A stretch of DNA of 49,738 nt from Tullyiplasma multilocale ATCC 49900 (GCF_000483165.1 NZ_AXXW01000008.1:1-49738); one strand, 5' to 3'; shown: positions 1-10,428, counted from the stretch's first letter. Numbers and translations are program-made. The notes: generated by a model not told the origin, from the sequence alone.

Positions 1-134
1 TTAGTAAAATTTACTTCAAATTCTTCGCCAGTCTTTTTATTTTTGAGTTTTCTGGAAATTGTAGTTTTAATTATTTCAGTAGTGTTTTCTAAAATCTCCA
101 AATAATTTGCTTCTTTTATAAAAAACAATGGCAT
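1..134 (-). CDS. partial ORF of unknown function, cut by window edge
   Basis: An open frame on the minus strand begins at an ATG at 134 and runs off the left edge after 44 codons. The peptide starts MPLFFIKEANYLEILENTTE and is rich in Lys, Glu and Ile. I do not recognise it. The frame stays open upstream of this ATG to about 216, through an inverted repeat, so the start is uncertain. A G-rich run (7 G) lies just before the ATG but is not a normal ribosome binding site. Its position inside an IS-like terminal repeat would suit the first ORF of an insertion element, but no transposase motif is visible in this short piece. It may equally be a remnant. Confidence 0.3.
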   Translation of the reverse strand, partial: MPLFFIKEANYLEILENTTEIIKTTISRKLKNKKTGEEFEVNFT

Positions 135-164
135 CGCCCCCCCTCGTCCTAAAAGTTCATATAA

Positions 165-236
165 TTCTATTTTTAGACACCACAACCAAATTCGATCGGA
201 CAGAGGGCTTTTATGTTATGGTGCCTAAAAATAGAA
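165..236. repeat. 18-bp inverted repeat, IS-end-like, head to head
   Basis: The arm at 165-182 and the arm at 219-236 are reverse complements at 17 of 18 positions (core TGGTGnCTAAAAATAGAA), with a 36-base spacer. Weaker similarity continues outward on both sides (to about 151 and 250). The arms face away from each other like two copies of one element end placed head to head. Nothing in the 237-368 stretch looks coding. Confidence 0.5.
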
Positions 237-305
237 CTATATTATTTTTTATGTGTTAGTTAAACAAAACAAACAATCACATATTAAATTAATTGCTTTT
301 TAAAA

Positions 306-339
306 AGAAAAAGCAGTAAACTTAATTACTACTTTTTCT
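306..339. terminator. hairpin, possible bidirectional terminator
   Basis: AGAAAAAGCAGTAA (306-319) pairs with a near-perfect complement ending in CTACTTTTTCT at 339. The A-rich and T-rich outer arms would let it act in either direction. It sits just left of the broken permease copy and would insulate it from the left flank. Confidence 0.35.
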
Positions 340-368
340 CAAATAAAATTTTGTGTCACCTATGGGGT

Positions 369-515
369 ACATTCTCCTTCTATATATTTAATGCTATTAA
401 AGCTCCGAACTATGGAAAAGGTGGGGCTGCAGCGATATCGCTAATGGCGTTCATAATGGTGATGACCATTCTTAACCGTAAATTAACCAAATACCTACAT
501 AGAAAGTATAGATAG
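369..515 (+). pseudogene. 3' fragment of ugpA-like ABC permease (copy 1)
   Basis: This frame encodes the last ~46 residues ([19 protein letters not shown]...) of a sugar-type (MalF/UgpA) permease and ends in TAG at 513-515. It matches the C-terminus of the intact permease at 7041-7997 almost residue for residue, but similarity stops abruptly near 369-378, where unrelated sequence begins. No start codon or upstream membrane segments remain, so this is the stump of a second copy of the transporter cassette, cut by a rearrangement at the left junction. Codon choice (GCG, ATA, TCG) is less AT-driven than in the intact copy. Confidence 0.85.
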
Positions 516-524
516 GAGGGGCTT

Positions 525-1676
525 ATGAATCAAACAAAATTTGAAAAACAAAAATCTGAATATCAAAAATCTCAAGAAGATGTAAAAAACACTCTCATAG
601 ATCTGGAAGAGAAACTTATTGAGTCTGATAAATTTCATCAAAAAGTAATCGCTAAAACGAATGCTGCGATAAAAATAAAAATGTTGGAAAAGAAATCTAA
701 CTTTAAAAATCACTACTACCTTAAAAAAGTGGCCGCAAGAAAAAGACTTACAATTTCGATGGCTGGAGAAACTCTAGGAAAAGTTATTATCAATCGAGTG
801 CTTAACGGGATTTTCATAGCAATTATGGCAATCATCATTCTATTCCCTCTGTATTGAATGGTTATCACATCATTCAAAACTTTTGAACACGTTAACCCGA
901 CATTTAATGAAACACTTTGACCGAGAGAATGATCTATTGAAGCATACAGAACTATGTTTGATTACATGACAACTAGTGGTAAGGCAACTGTTCCTGTAAG
1001 TCGATTCTTATTTAACTCATTTTTAGTTTCGTCATTATCTTCTGGAACTCAAATTATAGTCTCACTAATTGGGGGATTTGCTTTGTTCAATTGAAAAACA
1101 AAACTTAATCCATTTTTCATGATTATTATGTTTTCACTGATGATGATCCCTGGTGAATCTTTATTGCTTGGTAAATATATATTTGCGATAAATCTAGGTT
1201 GAGAAAATAACATCCTTGCATTGATTATTCCGTTTATTGGGAATGCTTTCACGATATATCTAATCAGTAATGCATTCTTGGCCTTATCTCCTGATTTAAA
1301 AAGAGCTGCTAAAATTGATGGATTATCAACATTCAGTTACTTTATTAGAATTGCAATTCCTGGAATCGCCTCAACTATAGCTACATCAACAATTATTGCT
1401 TTCATTTCATCTTGAAACTCTACACTTTGACCAATTACAATCATAAGTTTAGATAGCGAAATTGCAACAATTCCGATGATGTTATACGGGATGATAAACA
1501 TAACTGGGGAAGCTATTAAAGATTTCGTAGAAGTCCCATTTGCATATGATCCAATCAATATGAAAATGGCTGCCAGTGTTATTTCAATCCTACCAATCTT
1601 CATTGTGTTTGTTGTATTTAATAAATGAATAATTAAGGGATTGACAAAAAGAAGCGTTGGAGGAGGAAAAGGATAA
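525..1676 (+). CDS. ABC transporter permease, UgpE/MalG type (copy 1)
   Basis: A 383-residue inner-membrane permease of the MalG/UgpE family. AGGAGG at 515-520 fixes the start. TGA codons read as Trp, for example after FPLY near residue 111. The first ~85 residues are charged and cytoplasmic and differ most from the paralogue at 8006-9157, while the rest, including membrane segments and the EAA loop (LKRAAKIDGLSTFSYFIRI), is highly conserved. The stop codon shares one base with the next ATG (TAATG), so the lipoprotein gene downstream is translationally coupled. Its partner permease is only a stump and no ATPase or binding protein remains in this copy, so function would depend on the second cassette. 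It may work as an alternative subunit or be decaying. Confidence 0.85.
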
Positions 1677-2752
1677 TGCTCAGAAAAATCAAATATTTGT
1701 TATTGTTAATTATTTTGATATTACCAGCAATGGTGATATCGTGCTCTGATAGTTCATATAAGGGAAATCTTTCGTATCACACCCTAGCAATAGGAAATGG
1801 AAACTTCTCATATGTAAAACAAGGTCAAAAGGCAATATTGCTAGATGCAGGTATTGGTCTAACCCAACAAAATAGACCAAATAGTTTAGAACTTGAAAAA
1901 GGTCCTCAGCCTAGAAGAAACTGGGGAAGTGCAAGTAAGAAAAGTTATAAATGAATTAAAGACACAATGACTGGTCATGGTGTAAAAGAAATTGAAGCAA
2001 TTTTCATTTCGCATGCGCATTCAGATCACTTCAATCAGCTTATGAACTTAGCAAATGATGCTGACTTCAATGTTAAAAATGTTATTCTGCCTTTGCACTA
2101 CGGAAATGCTGAAAAACAACTTTTAAATCTTAAAAACTTTAAGGGTAAAGTTGATACAAAGTTTTCAAAATCATATAAATTCTTAGGAATCAAATTCGAA
2201 AACTTAACTGCTTATGCCAATAGAGAAGATTTAATTCATCAATCATCAACTGATCCTAATGCTGAATCAATGGTTATAAGATTTGCTGTAAATGGGAAGT
2301 GATTCTTATTTACAGGTGACATAACTTATGAAGACCCTAAATTCCTTAAAAAAATTGGGGAACAAAAAATTGATGTTTATGTTATCCCGCATCATGGTGG
2401 TAATTCTATTAATAATAAAATAGTTCAACTTATCGGAAAAGAACAGGATGCTGTTTTTGTATCAGGTACTGGTTCTGAAGAGTGAAGAGACTTTAGTGGA
2501 GGAAATGATTATTTCCCTAGAGAAAGAGCCTTATATGACTATATTCGCGGCAGAAAAGCTGAAAAGCAAGTATTTATAACTGGAGAACCTCCTTATGATT
2601 TGGAAATGACTCCAACTTATGACATGGATTTTATGCCTTGAATCGGTGGATTAAACAGTAGTTATGAATATAGAATGACTATAGGAAAAGATAAAAAACT
2701 TGTTGCTGAAACTATTACCCATAAAAGCACAATTTTAGAAATGTATCAATAA
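1676..2752 (+). CDS. MBL-fold (ComEC-like) hydrolase lipoprotein, copy 1
   Basis: A 358-residue lipoprotein. Residues 1-22 form a signal peptide and Cys23 (in AMVISC) is the lipid attachment site, so the enzyme would face the outside. The mature part has the metallo-beta-lactamase motif HAHSDH near residue 113, then TGDIT and PHHGGNS, an arrangement like the MBL domain of ComEC. Members of this superfamily hydrolyse phosphodiesters or other esters using two metal ions. The gene overlaps the permease gene by one base. The identical arrangement in the second cassette suggests that the hydrolase supplies substrate to the transporter. Nuclease or phosphodiesterase activity is my inference. The metal ligands appear intact, so this copy may still be active although its transporter copy is truncated. 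Confidence 0.8.
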
Positions 2753-2755
2753 GAA

Positions 2756-2782
2756 ATTATTGGAAATTTTATTTCCAATAAT
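2756..2782 (+). terminator. stem-loop after copy 1
   Basis: ATTATTGGAAAT (2756-2767) pairs perfectly with ATTTCCAATAAT (2771-2782), directly after the stop codon. It lacks a clear T run, so it is a weak terminator or a 3'-end stabiliser. Confidence 0.5.
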
Positions 2783-2854
2783 TAGAATTATGAATAGTTA
2801 AATAAACCCTAACCCTATTAAGGTTTTCAACAATAAATTTAGACGAAAAAAAAC

Positions 2855-2890
2855 GAAAAAAAGCCATTTTTTTAGAAAGTGGCTTTTTTT
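2855..2890 (+). terminator. intrinsic terminator
   Basis: An A-run followed by AGCCA pairs with TGGCT followed by seven T. This is a standard intrinsic terminator isolating copy 1 from the riboswitch-controlled operon. Confidence 0.75.
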
Positions 2891-2921
2891 GCTGGAAAAT
2901 TTTATTAGTTGTTTTTTCATG

Positions 2922-2950
2922 TTGAAAATAGTTTCATTAAATTAGATACT
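2922..2950 (+). promoter_or_regulatory. promoter of riboswitch operon 1
   Basis: TTGAAA (2922-2927), a 17-base spacer and GATACT (2945-2950). The element around it (TTAGATACTTA, then TTTAACTTAATA) recurs almost unchanged before the second riboswitch, with the same spacing, which supports it as the shared promoter. Confidence 0.6.
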
Positions 2951-2971
2951 TAATTTAACTTAATACAGGAA

Positions 2972-3084
2972 AACTTATATAGGGTAGCGAAATGGGCTAC
3001 TGACTCCACCCCTTGCCAAACTTAGGGACTGTAAGCAAAACATAAAAGGTTTTCTGCACATACTATGTTCAGAAAACCTTTTTC
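2972..3084 (+). promoter_or_regulatory. purine (guanine/2'-dG family) riboswitch with terminator
   Basis: P1 is CTTAT (2974-2978) with GTAAG (3031-3035). P2 is GTAGC with GCTAC and loop GAAATGG. P3 is CCCT with AGGG and a loop containing GCC, able to kiss the GG of loop 2. The J3/1 pyrimidine that pairs with the ligand is C (GGGACTG), as in guanine and 2'-deoxyguanosine sensors and not adenine sensors. Overall it resembles the Mesoplasma florum 2'-dG riboswitches. The expression platform is a terminator: AAAAGGTTTTCTG (3044-3056) pairs with its complement at 3070-3082. An alternative pairing of GCAAAAC (3035-3041) with GTTTTCTGC would break the terminator, so ligand binding should turn the operon off. 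Confidence 0.85.
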
Positions 3085-3154
3085 TATGTTCAACCGTATA
3101 AAAATCCGTTTAAGTGCTTATAAATAATTACAAAAGAAACATTTAAGGAGAAAT

Positions 3155-5155
3155 ATGAAAAAATTATTAACAATTTTAGGGGCTGTTGCTGTTACAGCTT
3201 CTTCAGCTACAGCAGTTGTTGCTTGTGGGTCTGGTGAAAAAGCAAACAAAGAAACTAACGTTATCTTTATGGTGCCTGGTAAAACTACATCACAAACAGG
3301 AAAAATTGCAAAAGCTTATGAAGAATTAGTAAACGACTTTAATGCTCAAAACGATTCAAAAGTTAAAGTGGAATTCAAATGAAAAAAAGAAGACCCAATT
3401 TCTCAAGATATTGCCGCTGGTAAAGCATTACCGGATTTATATATCGCTTACCCAGATTTAGTATCTGCTAACTCAATGGGACGTGCTAAAGACAAAATTA
3501 GAGATATGGAAGCATCACTTGCTCAAGAGGGAATCAAGGAAGAATTCTTAAAAGAATCATTCTACAATGAGGGAGTGGTTAATGGTAAATTAGCTGTTCT
3601 GCCTGCTGCTAAATCTGTAGACTTTACAGCTGTTAACATGAAATTATTTGTTGAATTAATAAGTACTGTTGCAGAAGGTGGTTTAGACAATGTCGCTGTT
3701 GAAAAATTAATGACTAATATTGACGAATATAACAAAGACAGAGAAATTGGATTAAACACTGCTCAAAAAATCGAAGGAGGAGATCTATCTACTTCTGTTG
3801 TTAAAATGAAGACAAGATTTGAAGCACCAACTAAAAACAAAGAAGGAAAATTTGATTACACAACAGGTAAAACTGGTAAAGTTTTCAAAGATAATGCTAT
3901 TGAGTCAGTTGGAGAAGAAATCAAAGATGAATTCATAACAGAAGTTTTAAATGTAATTACTGAAACTCCAACAATTGAAACAATGAGAACTATTCTAAAA
4001 AGTAATGAGAAAATGTTAGTAATTACAAAATTCTATAATGCTCTATATAACTTTAATGGGAAAACATCAAACTTTAATACAACTCAAATCACAGATATGG
4101 TTTCTGGATTTGCAGAAGGACAAGCTTATGCTTTCGGAATTGATGATTTAGCCAATAAATTTTACATGCAAGCTGCTAAAGATGATAAAAACCCAAGTAT
4201 TGATGTAACTGATGTTGAAAAATCACCAAGCTTCCTATACCACTTAGAAAATGTAGACAAAGAAGCGAGATCTGGGGATGTATTTATCAACAGTAAAGGT
4301 TCAACAAAAACTGTTCTTGATTATTTAGACCAAGTTGCAAAAATTGCAGAGCCTAACCGTGGTTTGGCAGATCAAAGAGCAAAATGACGTGGAACAATGA
4401 TGCCTGGTAGAATGGATAATGCTTATTCAAGTACATACTTTGCACAAGGTACTATGTTAACTACCGCTTCATCTTCTGCGGGAACATGATCAATGCCTTC
4501 TAATGTTTCTCTTCAACAAGATTTATTAGCAAGTTCAGGATCAACAAGTGGAACAGACTTTGGAGAAGACTTCAAAGCTGACTACTTTATGGAACAAGGT
4601 CCTGGTATTGCTGGATTCAAATCAACTGGTAAAAATGCTGATGAAAAAGAAAAAGTTGTAACAGCATTCTTACAATACACAATGCAAGAAACTTCGTTAA
4701 CAAAATTAGCATTACAAAGTGGATATATGCCATCAACTAAAAAAGCTACTGAAAGATTCGGACACTATGTTGATGGAACTTTCAATAACGCAACTGGAGC
4801 ATGAATGGATGATAGTAAAAAACCTACTGAAGGTCCAGAGTACGTTCAATATACAGAAGCTAAATCTTCAAATAAATTTTCAAAATTTGATGTATTCTTG
4901 GCTGATTTAGTTAATAACTTCTTACAAGGGGAAGGAACACAAAACACTAACCTAGTGACATCTGTAGCCAACCCTTTAGGACAAGTTATGAGAGATGCAA
5001 TTTCTAACTCAATCAAATCAACTGTAGTTCAAGGTGATGCAAGCAAACACTTCATCGGAGTTTTAGCAAACAAAACAGGTAATGGAACAATTTTGGGACA
5101 AGCAGAAACAAACAAACCTGGTGAATTGAAAAAATTTGAAATTAAAATGAAATAA
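3155..5155 (+). CDS. large extracellular solute-binding-type lipoprotein
   Basis: A 666-residue lipoprotein. Residues 1-23 are a signal peptide and Cys24 (in VVACGSG) is lipidated. It occupies the position of the substrate-binding protein of a MalE/UgpB-type ABC importer and keeps the typical early segment on recognition of a receptor (NDFNAQNDSKVKVEFKW) and a conserved RGTMMPGR-type hinge region near residue 412. It is much longer than usual binding proteins (about 420 residues), with extra sequence in the middle and C-terminal third. AAGGAG at 3146-3151 sets the start. It is the first gene after the purine riboswitch, followed by ATPase, two permeases and MBL lipoprotein. The family is usually called sugar or glycerol-3-phosphate binding, but the riboswitch suggests a nucleic-acid-derived ligand. 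Confidence 0.8.
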
Positions 5156-5200
5156 TAGAATTTAGCCTAATAAAATATTTAAATTCTATGAAAGGAAACA

Positions 5201-7054
5201 ATGAGTATAAAATTAAAAAACGTAACAATCGATTATGGTAACTTTCTTGCCGTAGATGATTTAAGTATTGATATAAAAACAGGGGAACTAGTTTCCCTTT
5301 TAGGCCCTTCTGGGTGTGGAAAAACAACAGCACTAAATGCTATTGCAGGATTAATTAACACAACTTCTGGACAAATTCTTTTTGATGGAATTGATGTTAC
5401 TGATAAAACTAGTCAAAAAAGAAATATTGGATTAGTTTTCCAAAGTTATGCATTATACACTCACATGAATGTGTTTAAAAACATCGCTTATCCTCTATAC
5501 CAAAGTAAGGACTTTACAAAAAAATTAAGAATCGATAACAAAAGACATAGAGCGACTGTTAAACAACTTAATTTATCTAAAGGTTACGTAAATGTTTTAG
5601 AAGAACAAAAAACTATCCGTGAAATGTTTAAAAACATCTACAAAGAAGCTTTTAAGAACTATGAAGATCAAGAAAAGGCTTTCCTAAAAAAACATGGATT
5701 AGAAATTCAAAGATATCTAAAACAATTGTTTAAAAATAATAAGAATGTTTTACTAGAGAATAAAATGGTTACATATTTATTTGATAAAACAAAATACTTT
5801 TATACAAAAACTTACATAGATGTTTTACATACTTTATTAGAAGTTGGGAAAACACTAAAAATTAACAAAGATGTAAATCCATTGTTCAAAGATGCTGTTG
5901 GATTCTACATTGATTATTTAAATTTCGAAATTTCAAGTCATAACGATTATTTGAAAAACTTGAGCAAAACAGCTAAAGTAAGTAAAAGAAATATTATGAT
6001 TGAACAAAAGAAATACAACTTAAGTATCAAAGGGGAAGAAACTCCTCAAATTGATATTTTTAATGCTGAATTAAATAAACAAATTTACTCAGAATACTTA
6101 GAAAAGAAAAACTTAGTAAATGAAAAATACTTAAGTGATGTGGTTTCAAAATACAACACAAGTATTGAAAAATTTGCTGTTGAAATTACCGCATTATTAA
6201 CTAAGGAAACAATTGGTGAAGGTGAAGTGATTGACTTAACTGATCAAATCAGAGATGTTAAAAAGCAAATTTTCTCTAAAAAAGAAAAAATTAAAAAATT
6301 AGTTCATGAAACAGCTGCCAAGGTAGAAATTGAAAACCAATTAAATAAAAAACCTCATGAATTATCAGGGGGTCAACAACAACGTGTGGCTATTGCTAGA
6401 GCTATTGTTAAACAACCTAAAATTTTATTATTAGATGAACCATTATCTAACTTAGATGCAAAATTAAGATTAACAACACGTGATTGAATTAAACGTTTCC
6501 AACAAAAAGTTGGTATTACAACAATCTTTGTTACTCACGATCAAGAAGAAGCTTTAAGTATATCTGATCGTATCTTCGTTATGAATAAAGGTGTGTTACA
6601 ACAATTTGGAACACCTATGGAAATTTATAATGAACCTAAAAATGCCTTTGTTGCTAAATTTATTGGAACACCAAATATTAACTTCATCAAAACTGAAGTT
6701 AAAAATGGGGTTGTGGAACTTCCTTCAAAAGTTAAATTAAATTTAACAAATAAAAAAGTTAAAAACCAAACTGTTCAAGTTGGTATTAGACCAGAACACC
6801 TATCTACTGTTAAAAACAAAGAACACGATACATTTGTAGCCAAAGGTAAAGTATTTTTAGTAGAACAATTAGGTAAATACAATCATGTTAAAACATTCAT
6901 TGATGAAAACCAAACTGAAGTTGCTTTCTTAATTGAACCAAGTCTAATGAAATTTGAAATTGGTGAAACTATTAAGATTTATGGTAAATCAGATAAAATT
7001 TATCTGTTTAACGATGATGAATTAAGAATCGAGACTAACTATGGAAAAGACTAG
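5201..7054 (+). CDS. ABC transporter ATPase, UgpC/MalK type, with long insert
   Basis: A 617-residue ATPase. Walker A GPSGCGKT lies at residues 35-42 and the Q-loop (VFQSYALY) near 84. The signature LSGGQQQR comes only at 388-395, followed by Walker B LLLDEP near 408, an H-loop THDQEE near 445 and a C-terminal TOBE-like regulatory part (VGIRPEHL). A normal MalK/UgpC has about 50 residues between Q-loop and signature. Here about 300 lie between them, so a ~275-residue charged, helical insert sits in the helical subdomain that contacts the permeases. From memory, the mycoplasma UgpC-like protein (MG187 type) is also enlarged. It energises the two permeases downstream, and the end of the gene overlaps the first of them by 14 bases. 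Confidence 0.9.
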
Positions 7055-7997
7055 TGGGTTTAAATTAAGAGTAGATAAGATCACTAAAAAATTTAAACAC
7101 GATAAGCCTAAAAATATGGAAAAGGGTAAATATGATTTCATAAATCAATTATTATGAATTACACCTGGGATTTTCTTTATCTTCCTATTTACTTATTACG
7201 CTATTTTTATCGTTTTCAGAAATGGTTTTTCTGCTGGAGAAATGTGAGAACAGTTTGAAATGACTTTCGACAACTTCAAAGTTATTTTTAAAGAACAAGA
7301 GTTTTTAATTTCTATTAAAAACTCATTCATATATGCGATTTTCGCAATTCCATTATCTCTATTGGTGGCTTTACTAACTGCCAAACTATTATCAAATATT
7401 TTAAATAAGAGAGCATTTTCATTTATGCAATCTATTTTCTTTATGCCGTATATTACATCAGCTATTGCTGTCGCTATGGCTTTCTCAATGATTTTTTCAA
7501 ACTATGATACATCTATTTTGAACCAAATCATGCAAAAATTAGGGTTCGATTCAATTAACTGAAGAGATCCTAAATATTCAAAAATGTTAATTGTGTTATA
7601 TGGTACATGAAGTATGTTGCCATTTAAAATTTTGATGTTCACATCTGCTTTCATGAAGGTTAATCCAAAACTTTATCAAGCAGCATCAATTGATGGAACA
7701 CCAGAATGACAACAATTCTGAAAAATTTCAATTCCTCAAATTATGCCAATCATTATTTACATGGTAACAACTGGTATTATTGGTGCTTTCAAATTTATGC
7801 CGTTTGGATTATATCCAGATTATGCAACTGCAGTTAACTCAGAAGCGCAAACAATTGTTTTCTATATCTTCAATGCTATTAAAGCACCGAACTATGGAAA
7901 AGGTGGAGCTGCTGCTATTGCTCTTATGGGATTCATTATGATTATGACAATCCTAAATAGACAACTGACAAAATACTTAAATAGAAAATATAGATAG
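7041..7997 (+). CDS. ABC transporter permease, UgpA/MalF type
   Basis: A 318-residue membrane protein with a basic cytoplasmic N-terminus of ~40 residues, then about six hydrophobic segments. The EAA motif that docks on the ATPase is visible around [19 protein letters not shown] (residues ~213-231). Start ATG 7041 lies inside the ATPase gene (14-base overlap), so the two are translationally coupled. Several TGA codons are Trp. The C-terminus is duplicated in the broken copy at 369-515. Together with the next gene it forms the membrane channel. Confidence 0.88.
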
Positions 7998-8005
7998 GAG
8001 ACTTT

Positions 8006-9157
8006 ATGAATCAATCAAAATTCGATTTACAAAAACAACAATTTGAAAATGATCAAATTGCTATTAATGACATCGTTAAAGAAGCTGATGAAAAATTATT
8101 AGATATTGATAATAAATTTCATAGATTATTCATTAAAATGGGTACTTCTATCAACATCAAATTTAAAACTAAAATATCTAAGTTAACTAATAACTATTAC
8201 TTAAGAAAAGTTGAAGCTAGAAAAAGAATAACTGTTTCTATGGCTGGTGAAACTTTAGGTAAGAGAATTGTTAATAAAACAATAAATGGTTTCTTTATCT
8301 TTATTATGGCGATAATTATATTATTCCCATTATATTGAATGGTTATCACATCATTTAAAACATTTGCTGATGTAAACCCAACACTAAATGAAACCCTTTG
8401 ACCCAAACATTGATCATTGGAAGCTTATACTACAATGTTTACTTACATGACTGAATCTGGAAAAGCTTCAATCCCTGTAAGCAGATTCTTAACAAACTCA
8501 TTTTCTGTTGCAGGATTATCAGCAATAACTCAAATGACAGTTTCATTAATTGGTGGTTTTGCTCTGTATAATTGAAAAACTAAATTAAACCCATTCTTTA
8601 TGGTTATTATGTTTTCATTGATGATGATTCCAGGAGAATCACTATTACTTGGGAAATATATATTTGCAATTGACTTAGGTTGAGAAAACAGTATGTTGGC
8701 TTTAATTGTTCCATTTATTGGTAATGCCTTCACAATTTACTTAATTAGTAATGCCTTCTCATCATTATCACCTGACTTGAAGAGAGCTGCAAAAGTAGAT
8801 GGTTTATCTACATTTAGTTTCTTCATCAGAATTGCAATTCCTGGTATTGCTTCAACTATCGCAACATCAATGATCATCGCATTCATTCAATCATGAAACT
8901 CAGTTTTATGACCGATCACAATTATGGATCAAGATAGTACAATGGCTACTATTCCAATGATGTTATATGGAATGATTAACATTACTGGTGAAGCTATTAA
9001 AGACTTCGTAGAAGTTCCGTTTGCATATGATCCAATCAATATGAAAATGGCTGCCAGTGTTATTTCTATTCTTCCAATCTTTATTGTCTTTGTTGTATTT
9101 AACAAATGAATTATTAAAGGTTTAACAAGCCGTAATGGTGGAGGAGGTAAAGGTTAA
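8006..9157 (+). CDS. ABC transporter permease, UgpE/MalG type (copy 2)
   Basis: A 383-residue permease of exactly the same length as copy 1 at 525-1676. AGGAG at 7995-7999 overlaps the previous stop codon. It has a hydrophilic N-terminal ~85 residues, then six membrane segments, with EAA loop LKRAAKVDGLSTFSFFIRI. The two copies diverge at the N-terminus but are nearly identical from the SMAGETLGK segment on, including a 47-base stretch of perfect nucleotide identity (9020-9066). Its stop shares one base with the next gene's ATG, as in copy 1. Confidence 0.9.
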
Positions 9158-10266
9158 TGTTTAAAAAGATAAAATATTTATTTTTATTATTAATATTAAT
9201 CTTACCAATCCTTGTAACCGCTTGTGGGAGCGGGTCAACTCCAGTTGCTGAAACAAGTTATACTGGAGACATTTCATACTATACCCTTTCAATTGGTAAT
9301 GGTAATTTTTCATACCTAAAACAGGGTGATAAAGCTATTGTAATTGATGCTGGTATAGGCTTAACACAAAAAAACAAACCAAATTCCGTAGAAATACATG
9401 ATTCAAGAGCAAAGAACTGAGGTTCTGCTTCACAAAAAAGTTACCAGTGAGTAAAAAACACCATGGTTGAAAGTGGAGTCAAAGAAATCGAAACAATCTT
9501 TATTTCTCACGATCACTCAGATCACTATAATCAGTTATTTAATTTAGCAAATGATATCGATTTTAATGTGAAAAACGTAGTTCTTCCATTAAATTATGGA
9601 AATGCAGATAAACAACTACGTGGCCTTGAAAACTTCAAAGGGAATATTGATACAAGTTTTTCAAAAGCTTATAACTTCTTAGATATTAAATTTGAAAACT
9701 TAACTGCGTTTGCGGATCGAAAAAATTTAATCGAAGAAGCCTCAACTGATCCTAACGCTTCAACAATGGTTTTAAGATTTGAAGTAAATGGCAAGGTGTT
9801 TTTATACACTGGTGATATCACTTTATCTTCAGATAAAAAGTTCATCGCAAAAATGGGTGAAAAACCGGTTGATATTTATGTAATGCCACATCATGGCGGT
9901 AATTCAATTAACGGTAAACTTGTTGAAATCATCGGGAATGATGAAGAAGCTGTTTTTATTTCTGGTACTGGTTCAGACAAATGAGCTAATTTCACAGGTG
10001 GAACTAACAACATTTTTCCTAGAGTAGGTAATATTGTTGATTACACTAATAATCGTGTCGCTAATAAGCAAATTTACATAACTGGTGAACCGATATATGA
10101 TATTTCTGATGTCAATGTCAATGGTAACTATATGGATTTATCAGACTGAATTGGCGGTATTGATAGATCGTATGAATATCGAATGACCCAAACTTCGGAG
10201 ACTCAATTTTTAACAGAAGTAATCAGTTCTAAAAGTACAATCTTAGAAATAGAAAGTAAGGGGTAA
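9157..10266 (+). CDS. MBL-fold (ComEC-like) hydrolase lipoprotein, copy 2
   Basis: A 369-residue lipoprotein with a 22-residue signal peptide and lipid-attachment Cys23 (in VTACGSG). Catalytic motifs are HDHSDH near residue 118, TGDIT near 221 and PHHGGNS near 247, with SGTGS after. This is a complete set of MBL metal ligands. Related domains occur in ComEC of DNA-uptake systems, where phosphodiesterase activity on DNA has been reported. As the last gene of a riboswitch-controlled importer operon and coupled to the permease gene (TAATG), it probably cleaves an extracellular substrate such as DNA, RNA or nucleotides and feeds the products to the transporter. The substrate is an inference. Copy 1 shares its length, motifs and position. 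Confidence 0.85.
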
Positions 10267-10280
10267 CCCTTATTTTTTTT
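10258..10280 (+). terminator. intrinsic terminator
   Basis: AAGGG pairs with CCCTT around the stop codon of the MBL gene, followed by TATTTTTTTT. A second T-rich hairpin (TTTGGAAA with TTTCCAAA) follows at about 10276-10302. Confidence 0.65.
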
Positions 10281-10428
10281 GGAAATTTTTTTTCCAAAAA
10301 CATTTAAATAAAATGTGTAGTATTTATCAACTAAATGGAAGATTTTAAACAATGAAATACTTTTAAAATCTTTCTAAAATTAATTATTAAAAAAGTTAAT
10401 GGAAATTTTTATTATCGACCAAATCGTA

